The notes: a model not told the origin generated them from the letters alone. A stretch of 7,045 nucleotides of DNA from Bacillota bacterium (GCA_023623095.1 JAMNXX010000218.1:1-7045), one strand, 5' to 3'; shown: positions 1-5,848, counted from the first letter of the stretch. Translations and numbers: made by a program.

Positions 1-965
1 ATGTGGCGATGACATATATGGGATTGTCCGTTGGGCCGTTTTTAGGAGGAATTCTAACAAAATATTTCGGTTGGAGAAGTATCTTTTTTCTGATCGTACC
101 GATAGGGCTGACGATTTCTATTTTGTTGATCCGCTTAAAAAAGGAATGGGCTGAGGCAAAGGATGAAAAATTTGACTATAAAGGTTCTGTGATTTACGCA
201 ATCTCACTCCTGGGAATTGTACTGGGTTTTTCGCTGATCCATTCGTTTTGGGGAAGGGTGTTTATGGCGATAGGGTTTGTATCGCTCATCCTATTTTGTT
301 GGTTTGAAAATCGAATTGAACAACCGATACTGGACATGAAATTGATGAAAAACAACAGGATCCTTACTTTTTCATCACTCGCCGCGTTGATCAATTATAG
401 TGCTACGGCAGCGATCGGTTATCTGCTGAGCCTTTACCTTCAATATATCAAAGGATTCGATCCGACGCAGGCAGGCTTCATATTGATGGCGCAGCCTGTT
501 GTCATGGCTTTGTTTTCACCTTTTGCAGGCAAATTGTCAGATAGGATCGAACCACAAAAGGTTGCATCGATTGGCATGATCATAACAACGTTGGGGTTAG
601 CTTTCTTTATTTTTTTAAATGAAAACACCGCTACCGCATATATTATTTTTGGTTTATTGATCTTGGGATTTGGTTTTGCGTTATTTTCCTCACCCAATAC
701 AAATGCGGTAATGAGTTCGGTGGAAAAAAGATATTATGGCGTAGCGTCAGGGATCCTCGGCGCAGCGCGTACGGTAGGGCAAACATTTAGCATCGGGATT
801 GCTTCATTGATTTTAGCAATTTATATGGGGAATGTTCAGATCACTAGGAGCAATTATCCTCTTTTTCTTACTGCAATCAAAATAACTTTTACGATACTTG
901 CAGTTCTCTGTTTTGGAGGGATATTTGCCTCTGTTGCGCGAGGGAAGATAAATCGAGTGGAATAA
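1..965 (+). CDS. DHA2-family MFS drug/H+ antiporter (5' end cut off by window)
   Basis: This is an integral membrane exporter, probably expelling drugs or other toxic small molecules in exchange for protons. The reading frame is already open at base 1 and no plausible ribosome binding site is present, so the gene begins upstream; about 320 residues are visible. The first residues contain the antiporter signature of transmembrane helix 5 (motif C, LSVGPFLGG), followed by WRSIFFLIVPIG. Further on are EQPILDMKLM, a run of hydrophobic helices, a GKLSDRIEP loop resembling the motif A loop repeated in the second half, and SSPNTNAVMSSV followed by GILGAARTVGQ, all typical of EmrB/QacA-like 14-helix carriers. 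A missing N-terminus of roughly 140 residues would give about 460 residues, the usual DHA2 length. The substrate cannot be told from sequence. It converges with ilvD and shares no obvious operon here. Confidence 0.88.
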   Translation, partial: VAMTYMGLSVGPFLGGILTKYFGWRSIFFLIVPIGLTISILLIRLKKEWAEAKDEKFDYKGSVIYAISLLGIVLGFSLIHSFWGRVFMAIGFVSLILFCWFENRIEQPILDMKLMKNNRILTFSSLAALINYSATAAIGYLLSLYLQYIKGFDPTQAGFILMAQPVVMALFSPFAGKLSDRIEPQKVASIGMIITTLGLAFFIFLNENTATAYIIFGLLILGFGFALFSSPNTNAVMSSVEKRYYGVASGILGAARTVGQTFSIGIASLILAIYMGNVQITRSNYPLFLTAIKITFTILAVLCFGGIFASVARGKINRVE

Positions 966-988
966 CAATCTCGTTTGAGAATCGGTAA

Positions 989-1010
989 GGATGGTTATAT
1001 AGAACTATCC
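989..1010 (+). terminator. Weak hairpin after the transporter gene
   Basis: An 8-bp stem with one G-T wobble (GGATGGTT against AACTATCC) closes a 6-base loop, 24 bases after the transporter stop codon. It is AT-rich downstream but has no run of T, so it is at best a weak terminator or an mRNA 3'-end stabilising hairpin. No better + strand terminator for the transporter is visible before the large palindrome. Confidence 0.3.
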
Positions 1011-1030
1011 ATAAATTAGTAATGGCGATC

Positions 1031-1050
1031 AAAAACCGCCCTTCCGGGCG
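1031..1050 (-). terminator. Short intrinsic terminator, minus direction
   Basis: Read on the minus strand, CGCCC and GGGCG form a 5-bp GC-only stem around the tetraloop GGAA (GNRA type), followed by G and five T residues (stem 1037-1050, T-run 1031-1035). This is a compact intrinsic terminator shape pointing left. The ilvD terminator lies about 350 bases upstream in that direction, so this one would serve ilvD read-through or a separate minus-strand transcript crossing the palindrome at 1093-1307. It also protects the transporter gene from antisense transcription. Confidence 0.5.
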
Positions 1051-1092
1051 CAGTTCATTCTACCGTTTTGTTGAAGGACATAGCTATTATTC

Positions 1093-1307
1093 GAAGGATT
1101 CATGGAAAGCGCATCTGATTCCAATAAAAGATTCGAGAAAAGCAGCTCTTCAAAATTTCTAAAAATCCTACCGCTGCCTACTAGACGTCCTGTCCAAAGG
1201 CAGCTAAAACAGCGTCCTGCTGTTTTGACGGATTTTTAGAAATTTTTCAAAGGCTTTTCTTAGCGAATCTTTTATCAGTCACAGCTGCTGCTTTCCGTGA
1301 ATCCTTC
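1093..1307. repeat. Large imperfect palindrome (about 215 bp), possible MITE/REP-like element or structured RNA
   Basis: The left arm (1093-1168) and right arm (1230-1307) are near reverse complements. Paired blocks are 1093-1110 with 1290-1307 (18 pairs, one G-T), 1124-1135 with 1264-1275 (12), 1136-1143 with 1253-1260 (8), and 1152-1168 with 1230-1246 (17): 55 paired positions broken by small internal loops. The outermost block is GAAGGATTCATGGAAAGC. The apex (1169-1229) does not continue the stem but folds into two separate hairpins, so the whole is a long stem closed by a three-way junction. No protein is encoded, and I see no clear target-site duplication at the ends. Its size and non-coding nature fit a miniature mobile element or dispersed intergenic repeat; copy number in the genome is not visible here. 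Confidence 0.85.
1173..1226. repeat. Twin apical hairpins sharing the loop GTCCT
   Basis: Hairpin one pairs GCTGCCT (1173-1179) with AGGCAGC (1198-1204), then an internal loop, then GAC/GTC closing GTCCT. Hairpin two pairs AAAACAGC (1206-1213) with GCTGTTTT (1219-1226), closing the same pentaloop. Both loops therefore present the 7-mer CGTCCTG (1186-1192 and 1213-1219) on stems of unrelated sequence. On the minus strand the loops read AGGAC. Keeping the loop while the stems differ suggests the loop is what is recognised, by a protein or by another RNA. Confidence 0.8.
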
Positions 1308-1320
1308 TGCAACCGCATAT

Positions 1321-1340
1321 ATTCGCAAAGAAAAGCGAAT
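1321..1340. repeat. Small hairpin with an 11-base repeat of the palindrome's right arm
   Basis: ATTCGC (1321-1326) and GCGAAT (1335-1340) form a 6-bp stem around an 8-base A-rich loop. The 11-mer GCGAATCTTTT at 1335-1345 also occurs at 1263-1273 inside the right arm of the large palindrome, and its first ten complementary bases lie in the left arm. It may be a degenerate extension of the same element. There is no T-run next to the stem in either direction, so it is not an obvious terminator. Confidence 0.45.
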
Positions 1341-1385
1341 CTTTTGCAAGGAATCTGTTTTATGCCTATTTTTTAAAAAAAGTAC

Positions 1386-1414
1386 AAAAAGAGACGGACG
1401 GTCAAAGACCGTCC
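1386..1414 (-). terminator. ilvD intrinsic terminator
   Basis: On the minus strand a perfect 8-bp GC-rich stem (GGACGGTC with GACCGTCC, 1396-1414) closes a 3-base loop and is followed by GTCTCTTTTTG and, a little further, a second run of seven T. It lies 26 bases beyond the ilvD stop codon, the expected place for its transcript end. Confidence 0.85.
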
Positions 1415-1440
1415 ATGATTTATCTATGATGATTTTATTT

Positions 1441-3099
1441 TTACTTTAAGACAGCACCCGTACTAGCTGAAGTGACAAGTCTTGCGTATCTTGCCAAATA
1501 CCCTTTTGTGACTTTTGGTTCTGGTTTGACAAATGCTTTTCTTCGCTCTGCGATCTCCTGTTCGGTTAGTTTTACTTCCAATTTTTTATTTGGAATGTCG
1601 ATATGGATGCGATCCCCTTCCTCAATAAGGGCAATCAACCCTTCTTCCATCGCTTCAGGAGAGATATGTCCGATTGCCGCCCCTCGAGTAGCGCCGGAGA
1701 ATCTTCCATCTGTCAGGAGGGCCACATCCTTATCCAAGCCCATTCCTGCGATAGCAGAAGTTGGGGAGAGCATCTCCCGCATACCCGGGCCGCCTTTTGG
1801 TCCTTCATATCGAATGACGATGACATCTCCCTTGCGAATTTGTCCTCCGAATATTGCTGCGACAGCATCTTCTTCCGAATCAAATACGCGAGCGGGACCT
1901 TCGTGATGAAGCATTTCTTTGGCGACTGCAGACTCCTTCACAACCGCGCCATCGGGAGCCAGATTGCCCCTTAAGATTGCAAGACCTCCCGTATTGTGGT
2001 AAGGATTATCGATACTTCGTATAATTGTATTATCTTGAATCGTTTTATTTTGAATGTTTTCTTTGATAGTTTTCCCTGTGACGGTGAGGGCTTCCGTTTG
2101 AATGAGTCCTTTTTTGCACAATTCATTCATCAATGCAGGAATACCTCCTGCCTGATGAAGGTCTTCCATGTGATGCGTACCGCTTGGACTTAATTTTGTC
2201 AAATAAGGAGTCTTTTGACTGATTTCGTCAAATAAATCAAGGCTTAGTGAAATTCCTGCCTCATGGGCAATCGCAGGCAGATGAAGGACGGTGTTGGTAG
2301 AACCGGCCATCGCCATATCAACCGTAATCGCATTTTTAAATGCATCCAGTGTTAAAATATCTAATGGTTTAATGTCTTTTTTCACACATTCCATTACTTG
2401 CATTCCTGCATATTTAGCAAGTTGTATCCTCTCTCCGGAATCAGCCAAGGCAGTTCCATTGTATGGAAGGGCAAGTCCCAAAGCTTCTGCCAGACAGTTC
2501 ATGCTGTTTGCAGTAAATAGACCGGAGCAGGAGCCACAGCCGGGGCAGGCTCTTTTTGCTACTTCTTCTAATTCTTCCGAGCTGATTTGATGATCTTGAA
2601 AAGCACCTACTTTTTCGATAATACTGCTGAAGTCGAGGGTTTCCCCTTTGTAAAATCCTGTCCTCATGGGACCGCCGCTTACAACGACAGATGGAATATT
2701 TAACCTTGCTGCAGCCATGATCATGCCTGGAACGATTTTATCGCAATTTGGAATCAAGACCAATCCGTCAAATCCATGCGCCATTGCTACAGACTCTATC
2801 GAGTCAGCGATAAGTTCTCTGCTTGCCAGGGGGTATCTCATCCCTTGGTGTCCCATTGCGATCCCATCGCAAATACCGATAGCAGGGAATTCGATAGGAG
2901 TGCCTCCAGCCATTGCAACACCTATTTTTGCAGCCTGAGCGATTCGATCTAAATGCATATGACCGGCAATAATTTCATTATGTGCATTAACAATGCCGAT
3001 AAGCGGTCTATCGATTTCTTCTTTGGTGTAGCCGATGCCGTAAAGAAGGGCTCTTGCCGGTGCCCCTTTTGGACCGTCTTTGATAATATTGCTTCTCAT
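1441..3099 (-). CDS. ilvD: Dihydroxy-acid dehydratase
   Basis: This cytoplasmic iron-sulfur enzyme dehydrates 2,3-dihydroxy-isovalerate and 2,3-dihydroxy-3-methylvalerate to the 2-keto acids that give valine, leucine, pantothenate and isoleucine. The visible IlvD/Edd signatures, numbered from the preferred start, are [12 protein letters not shown] (77-88), [10 protein letters not shown] with cluster Cys 119 and the Asp-Lys pair that in the family binds Mg2+ through a carbamylated lysine, CPGCGSCSG (185-193), [24 protein letters not shown], and [13 protein letters not shown] with the catalytic serine near 468. The first segment reads [10 protein letters not shown], without the third cluster cysteine of plant-type [2Fe-2S] enzymes. 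It resembles the oxygen-sensitive E. coli type in this. The 552-residue length is normal. The start at 3099 is chosen because AGGAGG lies 7 bases before it; the upstream ATG at 3105 sits 1 base from that site. The gene stands alone, without other ilv or leu genes. Confidence 0.96.
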   Translation of the reverse strand: MRSNIIKDGPKGAPARALLYGIGYTKEEIDRPLIGIVNAHNEIIAGHMHLDRIAQAAKIGVAMAGGTPIEFPAIGICDGIAMGHQGMRYPLASRELIADSIESVAMAHGFDGLVLIPNCDKIVPGMIMAAARLNIPSVVVSGGPMRTGFYKGETLDFSSIIEKVGAFQDHQISSEELEEVAKRACPGCGSCSGLFTANSMNCLAEALGLALPYNGTALADSGERIQLAKYAGMQVMECVKKDIKPLDILTLDAFKNAITVDMAMAGSTNTVLHLPAIAHEAGISLSLDLFDEISQKTPYLTKLSPSGTHHMEDLHQAGGIPALMNELCKKGLIQTEALTVTGKTIKENIQNKTIQDNTIIRSIDNPYHNTGGLAILRGNLAPDGAVVKESAVAKEMLHHEGPARVFDSEEDAVAAIFGGQIRKGDVIVIRYEGPKGGPGMREMLSPTSAIAGMGLDKDVALLTDGRFSGATRGAAIGHISPEAMEEGLIALIEEGDRIHIDIPNKKLEVKLTEQEIAERRKAFVKPEPKVTKGYLARYARLVTSASTGAVLK

Positions 3100-3106
3100 A
3101 TTCATG

Positions 3107-3112
3107 CCTCCT
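3107..3112 (-). promoter_or_regulatory. ilvD ribosome binding site, decides the start
   Basis: A perfect AGGAGG on the minus strand. It is 7 bases before the ATG at 3099 but only 1 base before the in-frame ATG at 3105, so initiation at 3099 (protein beginning MRSNIIKDG) is favoured over the form two residues longer. Confidence 0.8.
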
Positions 3113-3226
3113 GTATTTGAAATATCGACCTATATCGATGTCGGCTTTCTCGGGCCTAAAATAACAATTGATATCAGGTTCTTTTATTTATATATAAGGA
3201 CAAATCTCTTTATTGAAATTAAAGTT

Positions 3227-3255
3227 ATTTTACTATCAAACAACGTATTCGTCAA
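3227..3255 (-). promoter_or_regulatory. Sigma-A-type promoter of ilvD
   Basis: On the minus strand TTGACG (3255-3250) and TAAAAT (3232-3227) are separated by exactly 17 bases. Transcription should begin near 3220, giving a leader of about 120 bases. I looked in that leader for a T-box (AGGGTGGNACCGCG core), a branched-chain leader peptide and an attenuator and saw none. Confidence 0.75.
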
Positions 3256-3257
3256 CA

Positions 3258-3279
3258 TTGAAAAGATTTTCAAAAAAAG
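3258..3279. promoter_or_regulatory. Palindromic candidate operator next to the ilvD -35 box
   Basis: TTGAAAAGATTTTCAA (3258-3273) is a perfect 7-bp inverted repeat with a 2-base spacer, starting 2 bases upstream of the ilvD -35 hexamer and lying between the two divergent promoters. Bases 3265-3279 also match the CodY consensus AATTTTCNGAAAATT at 11 of 15 positions. CodY controls branched-chain amino acid genes in many Bacillota, so this is a reasonable but unproven regulator. In AT-rich DNA such matches also arise by chance. Confidence 0.4.
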
Positions 3280-3313
3280 TGCTATACGATGTTCAATTTC
3301 AATACAAATCAGC

Positions 3314-3342
3314 TTGATAAGGAAATCGATATAACATATAAT
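3314..3342 (+). promoter_or_regulatory. Sigma-A-type promoter of the riboswitch-mgtE transcript
   Basis: TTGATA (3314-3319) and a consensus TATAAT (3337-3342) with a 17-base spacer. Transcription would start near 3349, just ahead of the M-box aptamer, which supports the assignment. Confidence 0.85.
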
Positions 3343-3362
3343 GAAAAGAAGACAATTAATAG

Positions 3363-3513
3363 TTGTATGTTAGGTGAGGCTCCTATTGGGATATACGCTG
3401 TTACCCAGAAATGTCGAGAGACGCCAATGGGTGAACAAATATAATCGTCAAGGTTATATTTAACACAGCTGATCATCGGATCAAAGCTCAATAGTGCCAA
3501 AGCTCAACATAGA
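3363..3513 (+). promoter_or_regulatory. M-box (ykoK leader) magnesium riboswitch aptamer
   Basis: The conserved M-box blocks occur in order: GTTAGGTGAGGCTCC (3369-3383), ATACGCTG then ACCCA, ATGTC-GAGA-GACGCCAATGGGT (3411-3432, a GNRA-capped hairpin), a variable 6-bp hairpin (3441-3457), ACACAGCTG (3463-3471), and AGTGCCAAAGCTC (3493-3505). The closing helix P1 pairs TATGTT (3366-3371) with AACATA (3506-3511). In the family, folding around several Mg2+ ions stabilises P1 and shuts off expression of magnesium transporters when the ion is plentiful. Its place between a strong promoter and mgtE fits exactly. The family assignment rests on recalled consensus blocks rather than a covariance-model search. 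Confidence 0.93.
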
Positions 3514-3534
3514 AGGATTCATTTTTTGTGTTTT

Positions 3535-3563
3535 CTCTACTGTTGAGTAGAGTTTTTGTTTTT
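3535..3563 (+). terminator. Riboswitch-controlled terminator (expression platform)
   Basis: CTCTACT (3535-3541) and AGTAGAG (3546-3552) form a 7-bp stem with loop GTTG, followed by TTTTTGTTTTT. The 3' half overlaps TGTTGAG (3541-3547), which is the perfect complement of CTCAACA (3503-3509) in the 3' strand of aptamer helix P1. So with Mg2+ bound, P1 holds CTCAACA and the terminator forms. At low Mg2+ CTCAACA is released, pairs with TGTTGAG as an antiterminator, and mgtE is transcribed. The mutually exclusive pairings are read directly; the switching direction follows the known family behaviour. Confidence 0.88.
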
Positions 3564-3592
3564 GTGCAACAATATATCTGAAAAGGATGGTG

Positions 3593-3691
3593 ATGGTTGT
3601 GGATTCAAGTTCGATACCTCGGCGAACAAATGAAAAAAGACAATTGAAAATGAGAGCCATAACGATCACCGGGGAGATCAGGCTCTTCTAA
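3593..3691 (+). CDS. Candidate 32-codon leader ORF between riboswitch and mgtE
   Basis: A short basic peptide, beginning MVVDSSSIPRRTNEKRQ and ending in ITITGEIRLF, can be read from the ATG at 3593 (in-frame ATG also at 3587). AAAAGG lies 6 bases before 3593, a fair ribosome binding site. The TAA stop is 2 bases before the mgtE AGGAGGG and 14 bases before the mgtE ATG, a spacing that would allow translational coupling. The ORF begins only after the riboswitch terminator, so it would be made only when Mg2+ is low. It has no signal peptide or membrane segment and I do not recognise its family. It could be a regulatory leader peptide, a small protein, or chance: open frames this short are common. 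Confidence 0.4.
   Translation: MVVDSSSIPRRTNEKRQLKMRAITITGEIRLF
3652..3687 (+). promoter_or_regulatory. Hairpin just upstream of the mgtE ribosome binding site
   Basis: GAGAGCC (3652-3658) pairs with GGCTCTT (3681-3687, one G-T), with an inner GATC/GATC helix (3664-3667 and 3676-3679). It ends 6 bases before AGGAGGG and has no T-run, so it is not a second terminator. It overlaps the last third of the leader ORF, so a ribosome reading that ORF would open it. A role in mgtE translation is only inferred. Confidence 0.4.
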
Positions 3692-3705
3692 AAAGGAGGG
3701 CGAGT

Positions 3706-5043
3706 ATGAGTGAACAAATTTTTACGCTGATGGAGCAAAAAGAATATAATGAAGCACGCAAAAGAGTTGTTGAGATGAATGCTGTCGATATTGCAGAGAT
3801 TTTAGAGGAATTGGATATTGAAGATGGGATTATACTTTTCCGCATGCTTCCGAAAGATCTCTCTGTAGAGGTGTTTTCATATTTATCAAATGAGCATCAA
3901 AAATCAATCATTAATGTGATTACAGATAAAGAAATTCAACATATTATGGAAAAGATGTTCTTTGACGACATGATCGACCTTTTGGAGGAAATGCCTGCCA
4001 ATATCGTAAAAAAAATATTGAAACATACGAAGGAAGAAGAAAGAAAATTAATCAATCAGTTCTTAAATTATCCGGCTAATTCTGCAGGAAGTTTGATGAC
4101 GATTGAATATGTGGGATTAAAAAAAGAAATGACTGTGAAGCAGGCGATGGAATATATTAAAACAATCGCGATCGATCGGGAAACGATTTATACTTGTTAT
4201 GTTATGAATGAAAGCAGAAAACTGGAAGGGATCGTATCATTACGAAAGCTGGTTATTAGCGATGAAACAAAAACGATATCAGAAATTATGACGAAAGATG
4301 TTATCTACGTGCATACCCATGACGATCGAGAAGATATTGCTCGGGTGTTTCGAAAATATAACTTTATGGCTTTGCCGGTGGTAGACAAAGAGGATAGACT
4401 GATAGGAATTATTACAGTCGATGATATTATCAATGTGATTGATCAAGAAAATACGGAGGACTTTCAAAGGATGGCAGCGATGGAGCCATCTGATGAAGAA
4501 TATTTAGATACCAGCATTTTTACACTAGCAAAGAAAAGGGTTGGCTGGCTGCTTTTTTTGATGATCTCTGCGATTTTTACCGGAAATATTATTCAACATT
4601 TTGAGAATATGCTGCAGACGGTTGTAGTGCTTACAGCTTTTATGCCTATGCTCATGGGTACGGGAGGGAATGCAGGTTCTCAGGTTTCTACATTGGTTAT
4701 ACGTGGTATGGCATTAGGAGAGATAGAGCTAAAAGATATTTTAAAGGTAATCTGGAAAGAACTGCGGGTTAGTATCATCGTAGGGGCAATATTATCTTCG
4801 ATTAATTTTGTCCGCATCGTTTATTTTGAAAAATTTGATATAAAAATCGGATTGGTGGTATGCATCACATTGTTTTTTGTTGTAATATTAGCGAAAATCA
4901 TAGGGGGAACGCTTCCGATTATTGCAAAATTATTTCGTGTAGATCCTGCAATTATGGCAAGTCCTCTCATCTCTACGTTTATCGATGCGTTATCTTTATT
5001 TGTATATTTTTCCCTTGCTTCGATGATATTAGGGATCGGATAA
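3706..5043 (+). CDS. mgtE: Magnesium transporter MgtE
   Basis: This is a homodimeric Mg2+-selective channel of the inner membrane. Its cytoplasmic domains sense Mg2+ and close the pore when the ion is abundant. The 445 residues match the family length. Order: helical N domain (about 1-125) with DDMIDLLEEMP at 87-97 and YPANSAGSLMT at 122-132; a CBS pair (about 135-250) with LPVVDKEDRLIGIITVDDI in the second repeat; the connecting helix region rich in Asp and Glu (257-268); then five membrane helices from about 280. The pore signature PMLMGTGGNAGSQ (314-326) and the last-helix Asp 427 (in TFIDALSLF), equivalent to the Mg2+-binding pore residue of the family, are present. AGGAGGG lies 5 bases before the ATG. 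Expression is under the M-box upstream, giving double feedback by RNA and by channel gating. The CorC/MpfA-type CBS proteins lack this membrane domain. Confidence 0.96.
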   Translation: MSEQIFTLMEQKEYNEARKRVVEMNAVDIAEILEELDIEDGIILFRMLPKDLSVEVFSYLSNEHQKSIINVITDKEIQHIMEKMFFDDMIDLLEEMPANIVKKILKHTKEEERKLINQFLNYPANSAGSLMTIEYVGLKKEMTVKQAMEYIKTIAIDRETIYTCYVMNESRKLEGIVSLRKLVISDETKTISEIMTKDVIYVHTHDDREDIARVFRKYNFMALPVVDKEDRLIGIITVDDIINVIDQENTEDFQRMAAMEPSDEEYLDTSIFTLAKKRVGWLLFLMISAIFTGNIIQHFENMLQTVVVLTAFMPMLMGTGGNAGSQVSTLVIRGMALGEIELKDILKVIWKELRVSIIVGAILSSINFVRIVYFEKFDIKIGLVVCITLFFVVILAKIIGGTLPIIAKLFRVDPAIMASPLISTFIDALSLFVYFSLASMILGIG

Positions 5044-5059
5044 AAAAGGAAAACATGAA

Positions 5060-5092
5060 AAAAGACTCGAAGAAATTTTCTTTGAGTCTTTT
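5060..5092 (+). terminator. mgtE intrinsic terminator
   Basis: A continuous 15-bp stem (one G-T wobble) with loop ATT pairs 5060-5074 with 5078-5092, starting 17 bases after the mgtE stop. The 3' side ends GAGTCTTTT and continues CTTAAATTTCC. The A-run on the 5' side means it could also work in the other direction. Confidence 0.8.
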
Positions 5093-5143
5093 CTTAAATT
5101 TCCTTTTACGGTTCCATAAACTGGGATCATCCTATACGAAGGA

Positions 5144-5162
5144 GTATATTTTGAGAATATAC
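5144..5162. repeat. Short inverted repeat upstream of the coiled-coil gene
   Basis: GTATATT (5144-5150) and AATATAC (5156-5162) form a perfect 7-bp stem with loop TTGAG. The heptamer ATACGAA occurs at 5134-5140 and again at 5159-5165. A TATAAT lies downstream at 5208-5213 with no good -35 box at 16-18 bases, so a promoter there is possible but weak. The repeat could be an operator or an mRNA hairpin; being all A/T apart from the end pairs, it could also be chance. Confidence 0.35.
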
Positions 5163-5259
5163 GAAACTTAAGTCCTATGATTTGGGTGGGCCTTGTTTGA
5201 CGATATCTATAATGAAAGCATCGAAAGTATAGAGAAATATATTGGGATGGTGAGCAGCA

Positions 5260-5847
5260 ATGGATTTAAGTGAAAATATTATCAGGAAAAATAAAATTCC
5301 TGTCCTCATTAGGGATAAAACGTGGAGAGAACTTTTTGAGCCCCACAAGACGAGAAATATGAATAAAATAGCAAAAGAGATAGAAAAGCTGCTGGCAGAA
5401 GAGAGAAATACAAAGATTGAATTTAAAAAATGTCAAACCACAAAGAAGAAGTTGATGGAGAGCATTCTTTATCTATCAAATGAGCTCAATCATCATCATA
5501 ATGAATCTGCTTTGGAGAAATTGGAAAAAGCAAAAGAAGAGATCTTAAAAATCAATGAAAAAATTGATGAACTTCAATGGAAGTTAGAAGAAATATTACC
5601 GAATGAGATTGAGAAATATAATTTGGATTTATTAAAAGAAACAGTGGAGATTGCGTACAAAGATATTCAAGAGGGAAGCAAAAAAGTATCTTCCCTGACA
5701 GAGAAAATAACAAGTTTAAGGCAGCAGCTTTCCGATGCTTGGGAAGAAAAGATTGCTACAGAGCAAAGAGTAGAGGCGTTATATTCCTATTTACATCATA
5801 CATTGGGCTATGAAGAAACAAACAAGCTGGATAAACAATTTTTATAG
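5260..5847 (+). CDS. Coiled-coil protein of unknown function (195 residues)
   Basis: I do not recognise a characterised family. The protein is soluble and highly charged, with no signal peptide or membrane helix. Residues 11-27 (NKIPVLIRDKTWRELFE) form a non-coiled, possibly conserved head. Residues 33-115 and about 125-172 are long Glu/Lys/Leu helices with heptad-like spacing, interrupted near Pro 114, and the tail (173-195) reads YSYLHHTLGYEETNKLDKQFL in two parts. This suggests an antiparallel or dimeric helical rod, such as a scaffold or adaptor. My recollection is that similar proteins occur in other Clostridia, but that is untested. The start is supported by GGTGA 5-6 bases before the ATG. 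The gene has its own terminator and probably its own promoter, so its nearness to acpS need not mean a shared task. Confidence 0.85.
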   Translation: MDLSENIIRKNKIPVLIRDKTWRELFEPHKTRNMNKIAKEIEKLLAEERNTKIEFKKCQTTKKKLMESILYLSNELNHHHNESALEKLEKAKEEILKINEKIDELQWKLEEILPNEIEKYNLDLLKETVEIAYKDIQEGSKKVSSLTEKITSLRQQLSDAWEEKIATEQRVEALYSYLHHTLGYEETNKLDKQFL

Positions 5848-5848
5848 G

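Noticed and set aside
966..1440. Insertion sequence or transposase remnant in the convergent gap
   Set aside because: No coding remnant is seen in any frame and no target-site duplication flanks the palindrome. Only a non-coding structured repeat can be supported.
1472..2938. Several + strand open frames of 65-144 codons (1472-1906, 1603-1974, 1996-2193, 2291-2590, 2666-2938)
   Set aside because: All lie antisense inside ilvD, whose frame carries every family motif. They have no ribosome binding sites and no recognisable domains, so they are shadows of ilvD codon structure.
3100..3220. T-box riboswitch or branched-chain attenuator in the ilvD leader
   Set aside because: No T-box core, no specifier loop, no terminator and no Ile/Leu/Val-rich leader peptide are visible.
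3309..3669. Two minus-strand open frames of 62-63 codons
   Set aside because: They run antisense across the mgtE promoter, riboswitch and terminator. The conserved RNA elements explain the sequence.
4860..5171. A 103-codon + frame overlapping the end of mgtE
   Set aside because: It reads mgtE out of frame, then crosses the mgtE terminator hairpin, without a ribosome binding site.
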